A stretch of DNA of 23,089 nt from HGM04593 sp045612305 (GTDB taxonomy: Bacteria > Bacteroidota > Bacteroidia > Bacteroidales > Bacteroidaceae), in the NCBI GenBank assembly GCA_045612305.1, contig JAZKYU010000041.1, forward strand, positions 1-23,089, written 5' to 3'. Positions 16,018 to 23,089 of the stretch are shown here, piece after piece. The position numbers were made by a program, and so were the translations under genes. The notes beneath the pieces were generated by a model that saw only the letters and a list, made by a program, of their open reading frames with translations, had not been told where the DNA came from and did no database searches. The stretch's first letter is position 1. Every line of letters begins with the position of its first letter.

Positions 16018-16857
16018 ATGAAATACATTGCAAAGATAATACGCGAAGGGTTAAGCAGCCACTACCCGCAAAGCGAGGTAACCGCCCTTGCACGCATTAT
16101 AGCAACAGAACTTCTTGGGTTTTCACAAACAACATTCTTTTTAAAAGACGATGTTGCACTTACTGCAGAACAGGAAACACTGCTTGCCAACGCTGTTGAA
16201 CGCCTGAAAAAGCACGAGCCCATACAATACATCCTGGGCTACAGCGACTTTTGCGGCCTGCGTTTTGCGGTAACCCCCGCCGTGCTCATCCCTCGCCCCG
16301 AAACAAGCGAGCTTGTAGAGTGGATAGCCGCAGAAAACCCCACAGCCAAGAGCATTCTCGACATAGGCACCGGCAGCGGTTGCATAGCAGTGAGCCTTGC
16401 CGCCAAATTGCCCACAGCGCAAGTAACAGCGTGGGATATATCGGCCCAGGCCCTTGCCATAGCGCAAAAAAACAGCGACACCAACGGCTGCAAGGTACAT
16501 TTCAAAGAACGCGACATACTCACCTACGAGCCACAGGAGAGTGAGAAGTTCGATGTAATTGTGAGCAATCCACCATATATAAAAGAGGTAGAAAAAAAAG
16601 AGATGAACGACAACGTGCTACTATGGGAGCCACACCTTGCTCTCTTTGTACCCGACAACGACCCCCTGCTCTTCTACCGCACCATAGCACAAAAGGCACA
16701 AAAGATGCTCGCCCCCGGCGGCCGCCTCTACTTTGAGATTAACCGCGCCCACGGCGCCGACACCGTGGCTATGTTGCAAGCTATGAACTACCACAACATA
16801 GCCCTGCGCAAGGACTTTGCCGACAACGATAGAATGATTGTTGCCCAGAAAATTTAA
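16018..16857 (+). CDS. prmC: Release-factor glutamine N5-methyltransferase (HemK)
   Basis: SAM-dependent enzyme that methylates the Gln of the GGQ motif in peptide release factors, tuning translation termination (279 residues). The N-terminal helical domain (about 1-75) ends at EPIQYILGYSDF, a family hallmark. The Rossmann methyltransferase domain has motif I DIGTGSG (115-121) and the catalytic/substrate motif NPPY (184-187). It is the first gene behind a strong consensus promoter and is followed after 12 nt by recX. Codon use is back to that of the valS block. Confidence 0.96.
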   Translation: MKYIAKIIREGLSSHYPQSEVTALARIIATELLGFSQTTFFLKDDVALTAEQETLLANAVERLKKHEPIQYILGYSDFCGLRFAVTPAVLIPRPETSELVEWIAAENPTAKSILDIGTGSGCIAVSLAAKLPTAQVTAWDISAQALAIAQKNSDTNGCKVHFKERDILTYEPQESEKFDVIVSNPPYIKEVEKKEMNDNVLLWEPHLALFVPDNDPLLFYRTIAQKAQKMLAPGGRLYFEINRAHGADTVAMLQAMNYHNIALRKDFADNDRMIVAQKI

Positions 16858-16869
16858 CCTCAACGCACT

Positions 16870-17346
16870 ATGAAACCCATCTCCCCAGCCGAAGCACTTA
16901 ACAAAGCCGCAGCCTACTGCACCTTGTGCGAGCGTTGCACTAGCGAGGTGAGCACAAAGCTCGCCGCGTGGGGCATTGCACCTGCCGAGGGTAAAAAGAT
17001 TATAGAGAGGCTCACAGACGAAGGTTTCATAAACGAGGAGCGTTACTGCCGTGCCTTTGTAAACGACAAGGTGCGTTTCAATCGTTGGGGCAGAATAAAG
17101 ATAACAGCTGCGTTACGCGAAAAACGTCTGCCCAAGGAGTTTGTTGCTGCAGCCATAGAGCAAATAGACGAAGAGACCTACACACAGGCGCTACGCGAGA
17201 CGATAGAGATAAAAAGAAGAGAGTTAAAGGGTGCCGACGACTATGCCGCACGACAAAAGATTGTGCGCCACGCAGCTTCGCGCGGTTTTGAGCCTGCAAA
17301 AATTTTTCAACTTATAAAATGCGATGGCTATGAGATGGATATCTGA
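16870..17346 (+). CDS. recX: RecX-family regulatory protein
   Basis: Small all-helical protein (158 residues) of the RecX family, which binds RecA filaments and limits recombinase activity. Visible features are the three-helix repeats, with CERCTSEVSTKLAAWG, then LTDEGFINEERYCRAFV (the most conserved RecX segment), then the basic KVRFNRWGRIKITAALREK. It is not next to recA. It begins 12 nt after prmC, and its last 23 nt overlap the comF-type gene, so the three form one operon. Confidence 0.9.
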   Translation: MKPISPAEALNKAAAYCTLCERCTSEVSTKLAAWGIAPAEGKKIIERLTDEGFINEERYCRAFVNDKVRFNRWGRIKITAALREKRLPKEFVAAAIEQIDEETYTQALRETIEIKRRELKGADDYAARQKIVRHAASRGFEPAKIFQLIKCDGYEMDI

Positions 17347-18019
17347 CCTTCTCGATATAATACTACCACGTTACTGCGCAGTGTGTGGCAGCATACTATC
17401 GGCCAGCGAAAAAGACCTGTGTCTCAACTGTTTGTATCAGCTGCCCAAGGTAGAGCCCATACACGCCACCGAGATAGAAAAGTTATTCTGGGGCATAGTA
17501 CCCGTGGAGAAAGCCTCGGCCTACATATACTACCGCAAAGGCTCGCCCTACAACAACCTTCTGCACCTTATAAAGTATAAAAACCACCCCGAGATAGCCG
17601 AGAGACTTGCAACCGCAGCCGCAACCGACCTCGCCACGCAAGGTTTCTTCGAGGGCATCGACGCTATAATCCCCCTCCCCTTGTCCAAGAAAAAGGAACG
17701 CGCGCGTGGCTACAACCAGTGCGACTACATAGCCCGTGGCCTCTCGCACGTAAGCGGTGTGCCTGTAATTAAAAAAAGCGTTGTACGCACCGTGGCCAAC
17801 GAAACGCAAACACACAAAAACCGCGACGAGAGGTGGAAAAACGTAGAAGGTATTTTTGCAGTAACCGCCCCCGATGCTCTGCAGGGCAAGCACATTTTGC
17901 TCGTAGACGATGTACTCACCACCGGAGCCACCATCGCAGCTTGCGCAAAAAGCATCACCGCGTTGCCCGGCACAAAGGTGAGCCTTTTCACCCTAGCCTA
18001 TTCATTTAACGCTATATAA
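17324..18019 (+). CDS. ComF-family phosphoribosyltransferase-like protein
   Basis: A 231-residue ComF/GntX-type protein. The N-terminal four-cysteine zinc site is C18, C21, C33 and C36 (CAVCG...CLNC). The C-terminal type I phosphoribosyltransferase domain contains the PRPP loop LLVDDVLTTGAT (192-203) and upstream PLPLSKKKERARGYNQ, a ComF signature. ComF is needed for DNA uptake in naturally competent bacteria, but homologues are widespread in non-competent species and the role here is unknown. ATG 17330 is an alternative start. It overlaps recX by 23 nt and is last in the prmC-recX-comF operon; no clear terminator follows on the plus strand. Confidence 0.92.
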   Translation: MAMRWISDLLDIILPRYCAVCGSILSASEKDLCLNCLYQLPKVEPIHATEIEKLFWGIVPVEKASAYIYYRKGSPYNNLLHLIKYKNHPEIAERLATAAATDLATQGFFEGIDAIIPLPLSKKKERARGYNQCDYIARGLSHVSGVPVIKKSVVRTVANETQTHKNRDERWKNVEGIFAVTAPDALQGKHILLVDDVLTTGATIAACAKSITALPGTKVSLFTLAYSFNAI

Positions 18020-18167
18020 AAGATAGTTGGGATAAAGGCTGTTTGCTCCTAATTCTGCAATAAAGTTTTGTATAGCTTTTCTTTCAATCTTTTTTATCCC
18101 CCGTTCAAGTGTAACCAGCTATTATCAAGCCCTTAATAGCCCCTTTTCGGTTATAACTAATAAAAAA

Positions 18168-18195
18168 CGATGCAAGAAGGTTAAGTCTTGCATCG
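18168..18195 (-). terminator. Rho-independent terminator of the LRR lipoprotein gene
   Basis: CGATGCAAGA (18168-18177) and TCTTGCATCG (18186-18195) form a perfect 10-bp stem with an 8-nt loop. On the minus strand it is followed by TTTTTT (18162-18167). It lies 41 nt downstream of the lipoprotein stop codon. The rest of 18020-18235 shows no gene. Confidence 0.85.
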
Positions 18196-18235
18196 CATTT
18201 AATTAAAGTTCCATAAATTATAAGGGTTATATCTC

Positions 18236-19087
18236 CTATTTTCTAATAATTCTTATATGATATGGTATCGCATTATAACCTATTACATTCGCACTCACAC
18301 TATAGGGGATTTTCATGCTTTTGAGGCCGGTACAACCATGGAACGCATACTCTCCTATGCTCGTTACCCTGGGAGGAATATCAACGCTTTTGAGGCCGGT
18401 GCAATCACGGAACGCACCGTATCCTATTTTTGTTACGCTGGTGGGGATTTTAACGCTGGTGAGGCCGGTGCAACCAGAAAACGCATCATCACCAATGCTT
18501 GTTACGCTATTGGGAATTACGCTATTTTTGCAACCGGCTACAAGAGTATTTGTTTCCGTTTCTATGATGGCGTTGCAATCACCGCGATTATCGTAAATTG
18601 TATTATCTGCTGCAACAACTACTCTTGTGAGACCGGAGCAATTAGAGAACGCACCACGTCCTATTGTCGTTACACTGTCGGGGATTTTTAAGTTTTTGAG
18701 GCCGGTACAACCATAGAACGCACTTTCTCCTATGCAGGTTACGCTGGTGGGGATTTTTATGCTTGTAAGGCTAGAGCAATAAAAGAACGCATACTCTCCT
18801 ATGCTCGTTACGCCGTTGGGAATAGTAACACTTGTTATAGTTTCACATTCTTTAAAACACTCTGCACCAAACGTTTCAACAGCCTTGTCGAATGTTGCAT
18901 AAAAACATTGTTCATCTTCGGAATATTCATTACTTACGAGTGTTGCATCACCAAACTTATTATCTTTAAACTCAATTTTAAAGTTATCGTTTGTCGTGTA
19001 TTTAATAATCCTTTCGGATGGCGTTGAACACGAAGAAATTAACGCAATTGCAAGTAGTAGACAGATGCAAGATTTTAATGTTTTCAT
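18236..19087 (-). CDS. BspA-like leucine-rich-repeat (LRR_5) lipoprotein
   Basis: A 283-residue surface or periplasmic lipoprotein. The signal peptide ends in the lipobox LISSC, Cys20. From about residue 78 onward come 23-residue LRR_5 repeats of the form 'L-x-S-V-x-I-P-x-S-V-T-x-I-G-x-x-A-F-x-x-C-x-G/S', e.g. SVTSIGDDAFSGCTGLTSVK. They run as two triplets separated by a non-repeat insert (NTIYDNRGDCNAIIETETNT) that is familiar from Bacteroidales BspA-type proteins. No C-terminal sorting tail is present; the protein ends IPYHIRIIRK. Such proteins often mediate adhesion or are surface-exposed, but the ligand is unknown. It is separated by 42 nt from the DUF2027-Smr gene upstream and has its own terminator. 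Confidence 0.9.
   Translation of the reverse strand: MKTLKSCICLLLAIALISSCSTPSERIIKYTTNDNFKIEFKDNKFGDATLVSNEYSEDEQCFYATFDKAVETFGAECFKECETITSVTIPNGVTSIGEYAFFYCSSLTSIKIPTSVTCIGESAFYGCTGLKNLKIPDSVTTIGRGAFSNCSGLTRVVVAADNTIYDNRGDCNAIIETETNTLVAGCKNSVIPNSVTSIGDDAFSGCTGLTSVKIPTSVTKIGYGAFRDCTGLKSVDIPPRVTSIGEYAFHGCTGLKSMKIPYSVSANVIGYNAIPYHIRIIRK
18322..18774 (-). repeat. 69-bp direct DNA repeats within the LRR lipoprotein gene
   Basis: The plus-strand word TGAGGCCGG recurs at 18322, 18391 and 18460, and with small changes at 18628, 18697 and 18766: two triplets with an exact 69-bp period (23 codons), interrupted by the non-repeat insert. Similarity at DNA level, not only protein level, indicates recent unit duplication or ongoing conversion among units. 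Confidence 0.85.
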
Positions 19088-19129
19088 AATACTAAAATTT
19101 CTAACTTTTGGAGTTCACTTCATTATTTT

Positions 19130-20218
19130 CTACTTTATTATCACCATAGTAGCGCCGAAGCCATATTTCTGAAACGAAGCGTCCTGCGACAAACAACGTG
19201 GATACTTGCGGCGCAGCTCCTGCGATATTGCGTTGCGCAACACTCCCTCGCCCTTACCGTGGATAAAGACTATGCGCTGCCCCTTATTCTTTATATTCTC
19301 GTCGAGGGTTTTGCGCACCACATCGAGCTGATAGTTTAATATCTCAAAAGGATTCATACCCGCTGTGGTGTCGAGCAGCTCGTTTATGTGCAAGTCCACC
19401 TCGAGTATCTCACCGCTCTTGGTGCTCTTTGCAGGCTGTTGCACAGGCTTGGGAGCATCGGTTTTCTTCTTTTCCAGAATAGCCTTCTGCAACTCGGCGG
19501 CATCGGGGAATATCTCTTTAACAGGCTTGTCGTCGGTAACTATATCGTACAAGAGCGCACCCTCGTCGAAGTACGGGTTTTCGCGAAAGAGGTGCAGTTT
19601 GTAGAACTTCACGGTGTCTATGCGACGCTCAACGCTCATTGCAGGCTTAAGCGCAAAGGGTTTCTTCTCCTTGTGAGGGAGCAACTGCACACATATGTGC
19701 TCTATGTCGTTGAGTTCCTCGCGACCAAACTCCTCGATAAATATTTTGGAGTTAGGCTCAAGAAGGCCTGTAGCACGCATCTGCCAACTGCGTCCCGACG
19801 CCGAGAGATAAGTGTAATAAATGCGATAGTTGCTGTCGTTTATAAGATAAGCCTCGAAACGTGTGGTAGAGAGCGCCTTCTCCTCCAAGGGCAAAAAGGC
19901 TAGCAAAATATTCAAGCGCTCGCCCTCTTTGCGCTCCATAGGGCGGTAAGAGACAAGCGGCTCGGGCTCTTCCTCGGGCTCGGGCTTTGCAGCAACAGGT
20001 TGCGAGCGTTTTTTCACCTCGTCGTCTTTCTCTTTTTGGGCTTTTGTCTTTTTCTCAAAGTTATACTCGTTGGTATCTACAGCTACACATTCGCGCACCT
20101 GCATAGGTATCTCAAAACCATCTTCGCCCTCGACCAACACAATATCCTTACCGCGGAAACCGGTGACAACACCCCCACCACGCTCATATATAAAACGTAC
20201 TTTATCTCCTATCTTCAT
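19130..20218 (-). CDS. DUF2027 and Smr domain protein
   Basis: A 362-residue cytoplasmic protein (no signal peptide). The N-terminal SH3-like segment MKIGDKVRF...GGGVVTGFRG is the start of the DUF2027 family. A charged linker (about 55-95, KTKAQKEKDDEVKKR and EPEEEPEP) follows. A middle beta-rich domain covers about 100-240. The C-terminal Smr domain (about 270-362) shows DLHINELLD and HGKGEGVL. Smr domains of MutS2 and related proteins can nick or bind branched DNA or cleave RNA on stalled ribosomes; the role of the DUF2027-Smr combination is not established. A promoter candidate lies just upstream. It is distinct from MutS2 itself, since no MutS ATPase is present. Confidence 0.92.
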   Translation of the reverse strand: MKIGDKVRFIYERGGGVVTGFRGKDIVLVEGEDGFEIPMQVRECVAVDTNEYNFEKKTKAQKEKDDEVKKRSQPVAAKPEPEEEPEPLVSYRPMERKEGERLNILLAFLPLEEKALSTTRFEAYLINDSNYRIYYTYLSASGRSWQMRATGLLEPNSKIFIEEFGREELNDIEHICVQLLPHKEKKPFALKPAMSVERRIDTVKFYKLHLFRENPYFDEGALLYDIVTDDKPVKEIFPDAAELQKAILEKKKTDAPKPVQQPAKSTKSGEILEVDLHINELLDTTAGMNPFEILNYQLDVVRKTLDENIKNKGQRIVFIHGKGEGVLRNAISQELRRKYPRCLSQDASFQKYGFGATMVIIK

Positions 20219-20239
20219 ATTATTCTTTTTTTGCCCACG

Positions 20240-20270
20240 CGAAGATACTAAATTATTGTCTATGGGCAGA
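20240..20270 (-). promoter_or_regulatory. Promoter candidate of the DUF2027-Smr gene
   Basis: On the minus strand TCTG (20267-20270), a 19-nt spacer and TATCTTCG (20240-20247) each match the Bacteroidetes -33/-7 consensus with one mismatch. The spacing and the distance to the ATG at 20218 are right. Confidence 0.6.
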
Positions 20271-20299
20271 TAAAAAGAGAGTATTTTAAAACAATTATA

Positions 20300-20650
20300 T
20301 CAACGCTTGAGCGACGAGAGTACCTCGTCGTAGAGCAAAGCGTGAAGCTGGGCTCGTTGCTCTTGAGTAATATCGAGGCGCAGCACAGCATCTACCCAAC
20401 GATAATCGTCACCCGCTTGCCTGCGCGACATATATGTAATCTGCATCACAGGGTGCAGGGTGTCTATCTCTATAAGCTCTATGTTGTAGAACGAGGGAGT
20501 AAAATAATCGACCGACGGCATACGGGTTTCCCCGCTCGTGAAGAAAGCATAGTTCCTCTCCTCGCGCGACAACGGCACAACACCCTCCTTATCGCCCGAG
20601 CAGGCAACAAGAGAGAAAGCGAGAAACACTATACTCAAAAAACGATACAT
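20300..20650 (-). CDS. Small lipoprotein, function unknown
   Basis: About 116 residues from the preferred ATG at 20650 (an in-frame ATG at 20659 adds MWI). The signal peptide MYRFLSIVFLAFSLVAC ends in a lipobox with lipidated Cys. The mature part (about 100 residues) begins SGDKEGVVPL and has alternating polar/hydrophobic stretches (YNIELIEIDTLHPVMQITYM, then RWVDAVLRLDI) and a helical end. I recognise no catalytic motif and assign no function. It stands between two minus-strand genes: 48 nt after the LRR gene and 81 nt before the DUF2027-Smr gene. Intact lipobox and sensible composition support a real gene. Confidence 0.75.
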   Translation of the reverse strand: MYRFLSIVFLAFSLVACSGDKEGVVPLSREERNYAFFTSGETRMPSVDYFTPSFYNIELIEIDTLHPVMQITYMSRRQAGDDYRWVDAVLRLDITQEQRAQLHALLYDEVLSSLKR

Positions 20651-20697
20651 TATCCACATTCTTACAAATAGGATAACACATCTGTGTAAAAAAATGT

Positions 20698-21732
20698 TTA
20701 ATTATTTTCTATAACATTAGCAAATTTTTCCCACACACGAGCAAAGCCATACTCGGCCACCGCACCTTGGGGCACAACAAGCGTTGCTGCAGAGTACACC
20801 TGCGCGTCGGCAACATCGCCCGAACACATAGGAGCCGCGGGGCAAGCAACGTGTAGCTCTTTCAACGAAGAACAACTGCGGAAGGCGTTGTCGCCCACGT
20901 TGACCACCGCTGCGGGGATATAAATTTTTTCTATCGAAGAACAATTATAGAAGGCTCCATAACCTATACTCAACACGCCGTCGTGCAACAGCACCGAGCG
21001 CAGCGAGGTGCAACCGGCAAGTACACCTTGGTCGAGCATATTAACACCTTGAGGCAAAGAAAACTCCACAAGCGAGGAGCAACCCCAAAAAGCACCCTTC
21101 TTAACCGACACAAGCGACTGCGGCAAAGCGATGCTCGCCAGCGAGGAGCAGTCGCGGAAAGCCCACCCCTCGACCGAGACAAGCGAGGAGGGTAATTTAA
21201 CATCGCGCAACGCAGCACAGCCACAAAAAGCATACTCGCCTATGCTCTCGACAGCCTCGCCCACAGAAAGGCTCTCAAGCGAGGAGCAACCATCGAAGAG
21301 TGAAGGCTCTATGTTCAAAAGAGCGTCGGGCAAGAAGGCTCTGCGCAAAGCGGTACAACCAGCAAAAGCCGAGCGCCCTATCACAAGCACCTTGGCCGGG
21401 AAGAGCAGTTCCTCCACGGCAGTACACCCCTTAAAAGCGTTCATACCCACCACGTGCAACGCCTCGCCAAATATTACTTTAGCAAGAGCTGTGCACCCCT
21501 CAAAAGCACTTATACCTATACACTCTACGTTTGCGCCGGTGCTCACCGCAAGCAAGCCGTCACAACCGGCAAAAGCCTCATCCAGAATTTCGGTCACACA
21601 AAACTCCTTGCCTTCGTGGGTTACAACCGCAGGGATAACAACCTCGCCACAATAGGGAGCATCGCCCTTCGCAACAGAGGCCACACCATCGGCTTCGTTT
21701 AATATATAATAAAGGTTATCTATCTTCGGCAT
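20698..21732 (-). CDS. Leucine-rich-repeat (LRR_5) protein without export signal
   Basis: A 344-residue BspA-like protein. The N-terminus MPKIDNLYYILNEADG has no hydrophobic signal core or lipobox. After a short beta lead-in (YCGEVVIPAVV), about ten 23-residue LRR_5 units follow, each with 'AF-x-GC-x-x-L' (e.g. GISAFEGCTALAKVIFGEAL). The chain ends with the familiar cap LVVPQGAVAEYGFARVWEKF. No C-terminal sorting tail follows. Relatives are usually exported; this one appears cytoplasmic as written, unless the true start or export route is different. I see no in-frame upstream extension encoding a signal peptide, since queA ends 11 nt upstream. The 11-nt gap makes it an operon partner of queA. 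Its repeats are more diverged at DNA level than those of the lipoprotein. Confidence 0.88.
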   Translation of the reverse strand: MPKIDNLYYILNEADGVASVAKGDAPYCGEVVIPAVVTHEGKEFCVTEILDEAFAGCDGLLAVSTGANVECIGISAFEGCTALAKVIFGEALHVVGMNAFKGCTAVEELLFPAKVLVIGRSAFAGCTALRRAFLPDALLNIEPSLFDGCSSLESLSVGEAVESIGEYAFCGCAALRDVKLPSSLVSVEGWAFRDCSSLASIALPQSLVSVKKGAFWGCSSLVEFSLPQGVNMLDQGVLAGCTSLRSVLLHDGVLSIGYGAFYNCSSIEKIYIPAAVVNVGDNAFRSCSSLKELHVACPAAPMCSGDVADAQVYSAATLVVPQGAVAEYGFARVWEKFANVIENN

Positions 21733-21743
21733 AGTGTCACAAG

Positions 21744-22955
21744 TTAAGGAAGCAATAAAGAGCTGTCGCCATAGCTCAAGAAACGGAAGTTGTGCTCCAA
21801 GGCGTAGTCATATATTTTGCGCCAGTTACCCTTTACAAAAGCCGACACAAGAAGCAGGAGCGTGCTCTTGGGCTGGTGGAAATTTGTTACTATCGCCTTC
21901 ACCACGCGGAAAGTGTAACCGGGGGCTATCATTATCTGTGTATGGGCGTGCAAAGCCGCAAGGTTGTTCTTTTCGAGGTAGCACACAAGCGCCTGCAACG
22001 CCTCTTTTGTTGTGAGGGTGTGCTCGCGGTTATAAGGCTGCCACTGCCCCACGTGCAAAGCATCGGGCAAAATATCGGGCGTTTCGCTCACAGCCTCGCC
22101 CAGGAAATAAAGGCTTTCGAGGGTGCGCACCGATGTTGTGCCCACAGCTACAACACGCCCCTCGGCAACTATAAGTTTTTTAAGCAAGGGGAGGCTCACC
22201 TCTATGTACTCCTCGTGCATATCGTGCTCGGCTATAAGCTCGCTCTTCACCGGCTTGAAAGTTCCCGCACCCACGTGCAAAGTAACCTCCTCACACTCTA
22301 TACCTGCTGCCGCAACAGCCTGCAACACCTCGGGGGTAAAGTGCAAGCCCGCTGTGGGAGCCGCAACAGAGCCTTTTACTTTTGAATAAACAGTTTGATA
22401 GGTTTTGTTATCGCTCTCCTCGGTTTTGCGGTTTAAATAAGGAGGGATGGGAAGCTCACCTACAGCCTCTAGAAGCTCGGCAAAAGAGAAACCGCCGTTC
22501 CAGAAGAAGCGCACGCTGTTTACCGCACCGCAGTTCACGCGCTCCACCGAGAGCACAACCTCCTTGCCATCGATGTTAACAGTTTGCGACAGCACACCAC
22601 TCTTCCAGCGGGCACTGTTACCAACAAGGCACTGCCACACGCACTCGCTTGTCTGCTGAAAAACCTGCTGATAATCGCTTGGCATCTCCGGCTCAAGACA
22701 AAAAACCTCTATTGTGGCACCCGTATCCTTTTTAAAACGCAAACGCGCCTGAATAACCTTTGTGTTGTTAAACACCATCAAACCGCCTTGGGGCAAGTGT
22801 GTGGGGAGCGACGAAAAAACACTCTCACTCACCTCGCCACCCTTGTAAAGCAAGAGTTTCGACGCGTCGCGCTGCGCAAGCGGATATTTTGCAATCCTCT
22901 CGTCGGGCAACGGATAATCATACTCGGCTATAGCTATATTCTGAACTTCTTTCAT
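21744..22955 (-). CDS. queA: tRNA S-adenosylmethionine ribosyltransferase-isomerase
   Basis: Transfers and isomerises the ribosyl part of SAM onto 7-aminomethyl-7-deazaguanine in tRNA, giving epoxyqueuosine, the penultimate step of queuosine synthesis. Family motifs: YPLAQRDASKLLLY near residue 24, VFNNTKVIQARL (61-72), APTAGLHFT (199-207), LHVGAGTFKPV (226-236), VGTTSVRTLES (271-281), TNFHQPKSTLLLLVSAF (357-373) and YGDSSLLL near the end. At 403 residues it is longer than the ~350-residue E. coli enzyme. The extra residues lie mainly in the middle (about 285-320), with nothing suggesting damage. A -7 element precedes it; the LRR gene follows at 11 nt. Confidence 0.96.
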   Translation of the reverse strand: MKEVQNIAIAEYDYPLPDERIAKYPLAQRDASKLLLYKGGEVSESVFSSLPTHLPQGGLMVFNNTKVIQARLRFKKDTGATIEVFCLEPEMPSDYQQVFQQTSECVWQCLVGNSARWKSGVLSQTVNIDGKEVVLSVERVNCGAVNSVRFFWNGGFSFAELLEAVGELPIPPYLNRKTEESDNKTYQTVYSKVKGSVAAPTAGLHFTPEVLQAVAAAGIECEEVTLHVGAGTFKPVKSELIAEHDMHEEYIEVSLPLLKKLIVAEGRVVAVGTTSVRTLESLYFLGEAVSETPDILPDALHVGQWQPYNREHTLTTKEALQALVCYLEKNNLAALHAHTQIMIAPGYTFRVVKAIVTNFHQPKSTLLLLVSAFVKGNWRKIYDYALEHNFRFLSYGDSSLLLP

Positions 22956-22973
22956 AATACTTTTTTACCGGCG

Positions 22974-22981
22974 CGAAGATA
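22974..22981 (-). promoter_or_regulatory. -7 element upstream of queA
   Basis: On the minus strand TATCTTCG, one mismatch from TAnnTTTG, 18 nt before the queA ATG. The same octamer precedes the DUF2027-Smr gene. No convincing -33 TTTG is seen. Confidence 0.45.
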
Positions 22982-23004
22982 CAAATTTTGCAGGCAAGAA
23001 AAAA

Positions 23005-23033
23005 GCTCCCGGCTCATTAAATGAGCCGGGAGC
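23005..23033 (-). terminator. Strong terminator between queA and the gene to the right
   Basis: GCTCCCGGCTCATT (23005-23018), one-base loop region, and AATGAGCCGGGAGC (23020-23033): a perfect 14-bp G+C-rich stem (the innermost pairs will open to form the loop). On the minus strand it is followed by TTTTTT, so it ends the minus-strand gene entering from the right edge and insulates queA. Confidence 0.9.
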
Positions 23034-23059
23034 ATAATCTATGTAGAACAATTACTTAA

Positions 23060-23089
23060 TTACTGAGCAAGTTTGTTCTCAGAACCAAG
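23060..23089 (-). CDS. 3' end of an unidentified gene entering from the right
   Basis: On the minus strand the last nine sense codons read LGSENKLAQ followed by TAA (23060-23062), 26 nt before the strong minus-strand terminator. The distance and orientation fit a gene end. Too little is present to identify the product, and the frame choice rests on the terminator context. Confidence 0.4.
   Translation of the reverse strand, partial: LGSENKLAQ

Noticed and set aside
18029..18100. GGGATAAA / TTTATCCC inverted repeat after the comF-type gene
   Set aside because: The arms are only 8 bp and 56 nt apart; too weak to call a terminator or a mobile-element end.
18257..18691. 144-codon plus-strand frame opposite the LRR lipoprotein
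   Set aside because: Its periodic FEAG-type repeats simply mirror the 69-bp repeats of the real gene on the other strand.
18297..18835. Possible CRISPR array because of regularly spaced repeats
   Set aside because: The repeats are coding (23 residues per 69 bp), the 'spacers' are also related to each other, and no cas gene is near.
19388..19903. 171-codon plus-strand frame opposite the DUF2027-Smr gene
   Set aside because: Antisense to a recognised conserved gene and without any motif of its own.
21131..21655. 174-codon plus-strand frame opposite the LRR gene
   Set aside because: Its regular Ser/Ala/Lys pattern is the reverse reading of the LRR repeats.

Overview
The window is chromosomal DNA from a member of the order Bacteroidales. 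The evidence is: promoters of the TTTG / TAnnTTTG type with no Shine-Dalgarno emphasis; the lysS-gpsA-pgi gene order; a LysRS with the Bacteroidetes C-terminal extension; a DUF2027-Smr protein; BspA-type leucine-rich-repeat proteins; and an orphan secretion tail of the 'GIYDLQGRKV...GIYIINGKK' type. I cannot name the genus. No tRNA, rRNA, CRISPR array, insertion sequence or integrase was found.

Left block (1-8401, plus strand): a tight housekeeping series. It runs valS (5' end cut by the window), a membrane-anchored coiled-coil protein of unknown function, lysS, gpsA, pgi and a HAD phosphatase/phosphomutase. Gaps are 3, 26, 2 and 11 nt, then a 1-nt overlap. The series ends at a perfect 20-bp hairpin terminator. 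An unusually strong 15-bp hairpin lies inside the first 70 nt of the HAD gene.

Central block (8402-15858): a phosphate-starvation island, visibly lower in G+C and different in codon use from both flanks. A PhoR-like histidine kinase and PhoB-like response regulator (minus strand) diverge from a plus-strand series: outer-membrane porin, pstS, pstC, pstA, pstB. The likely logic is that the kinase/regulator pair senses phosphate limitation and activates the porin-pst operon through repeats in the shared 130-190 bp promoter region. The porin admits phosphate, PstS captures it, and PstCAB pumps it inward. No phoU follows pstB, which is unusual. The left edge holds about 500 bp of gene debris, including an orphan C-terminal sorting tail, and an identical 12-bp word lies at each edge of the block.

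Right block (15900-23089): prmC, recX and a comF-type phosphoribosyltransferase form a plus-strand operon behind a textbook Bacteroidetes promoter. Then, on the minus strand, come a BspA-like LRR lipoprotein with 69-bp internal DNA repeats, a DUF2027-Smr protein, a small lipoprotein, a second LRR protein with no recognisable export signal, and queA. A strong minus-strand terminator and the last codons of one further gene close the window.

No clearly unprecedented system was found. The points most worth a second look are the phoU-less phosphate island with its boundaries and operator repeats, the orphan tail, the hairpin in the HAD gene, and the signal-less LRR protein paired with queA.
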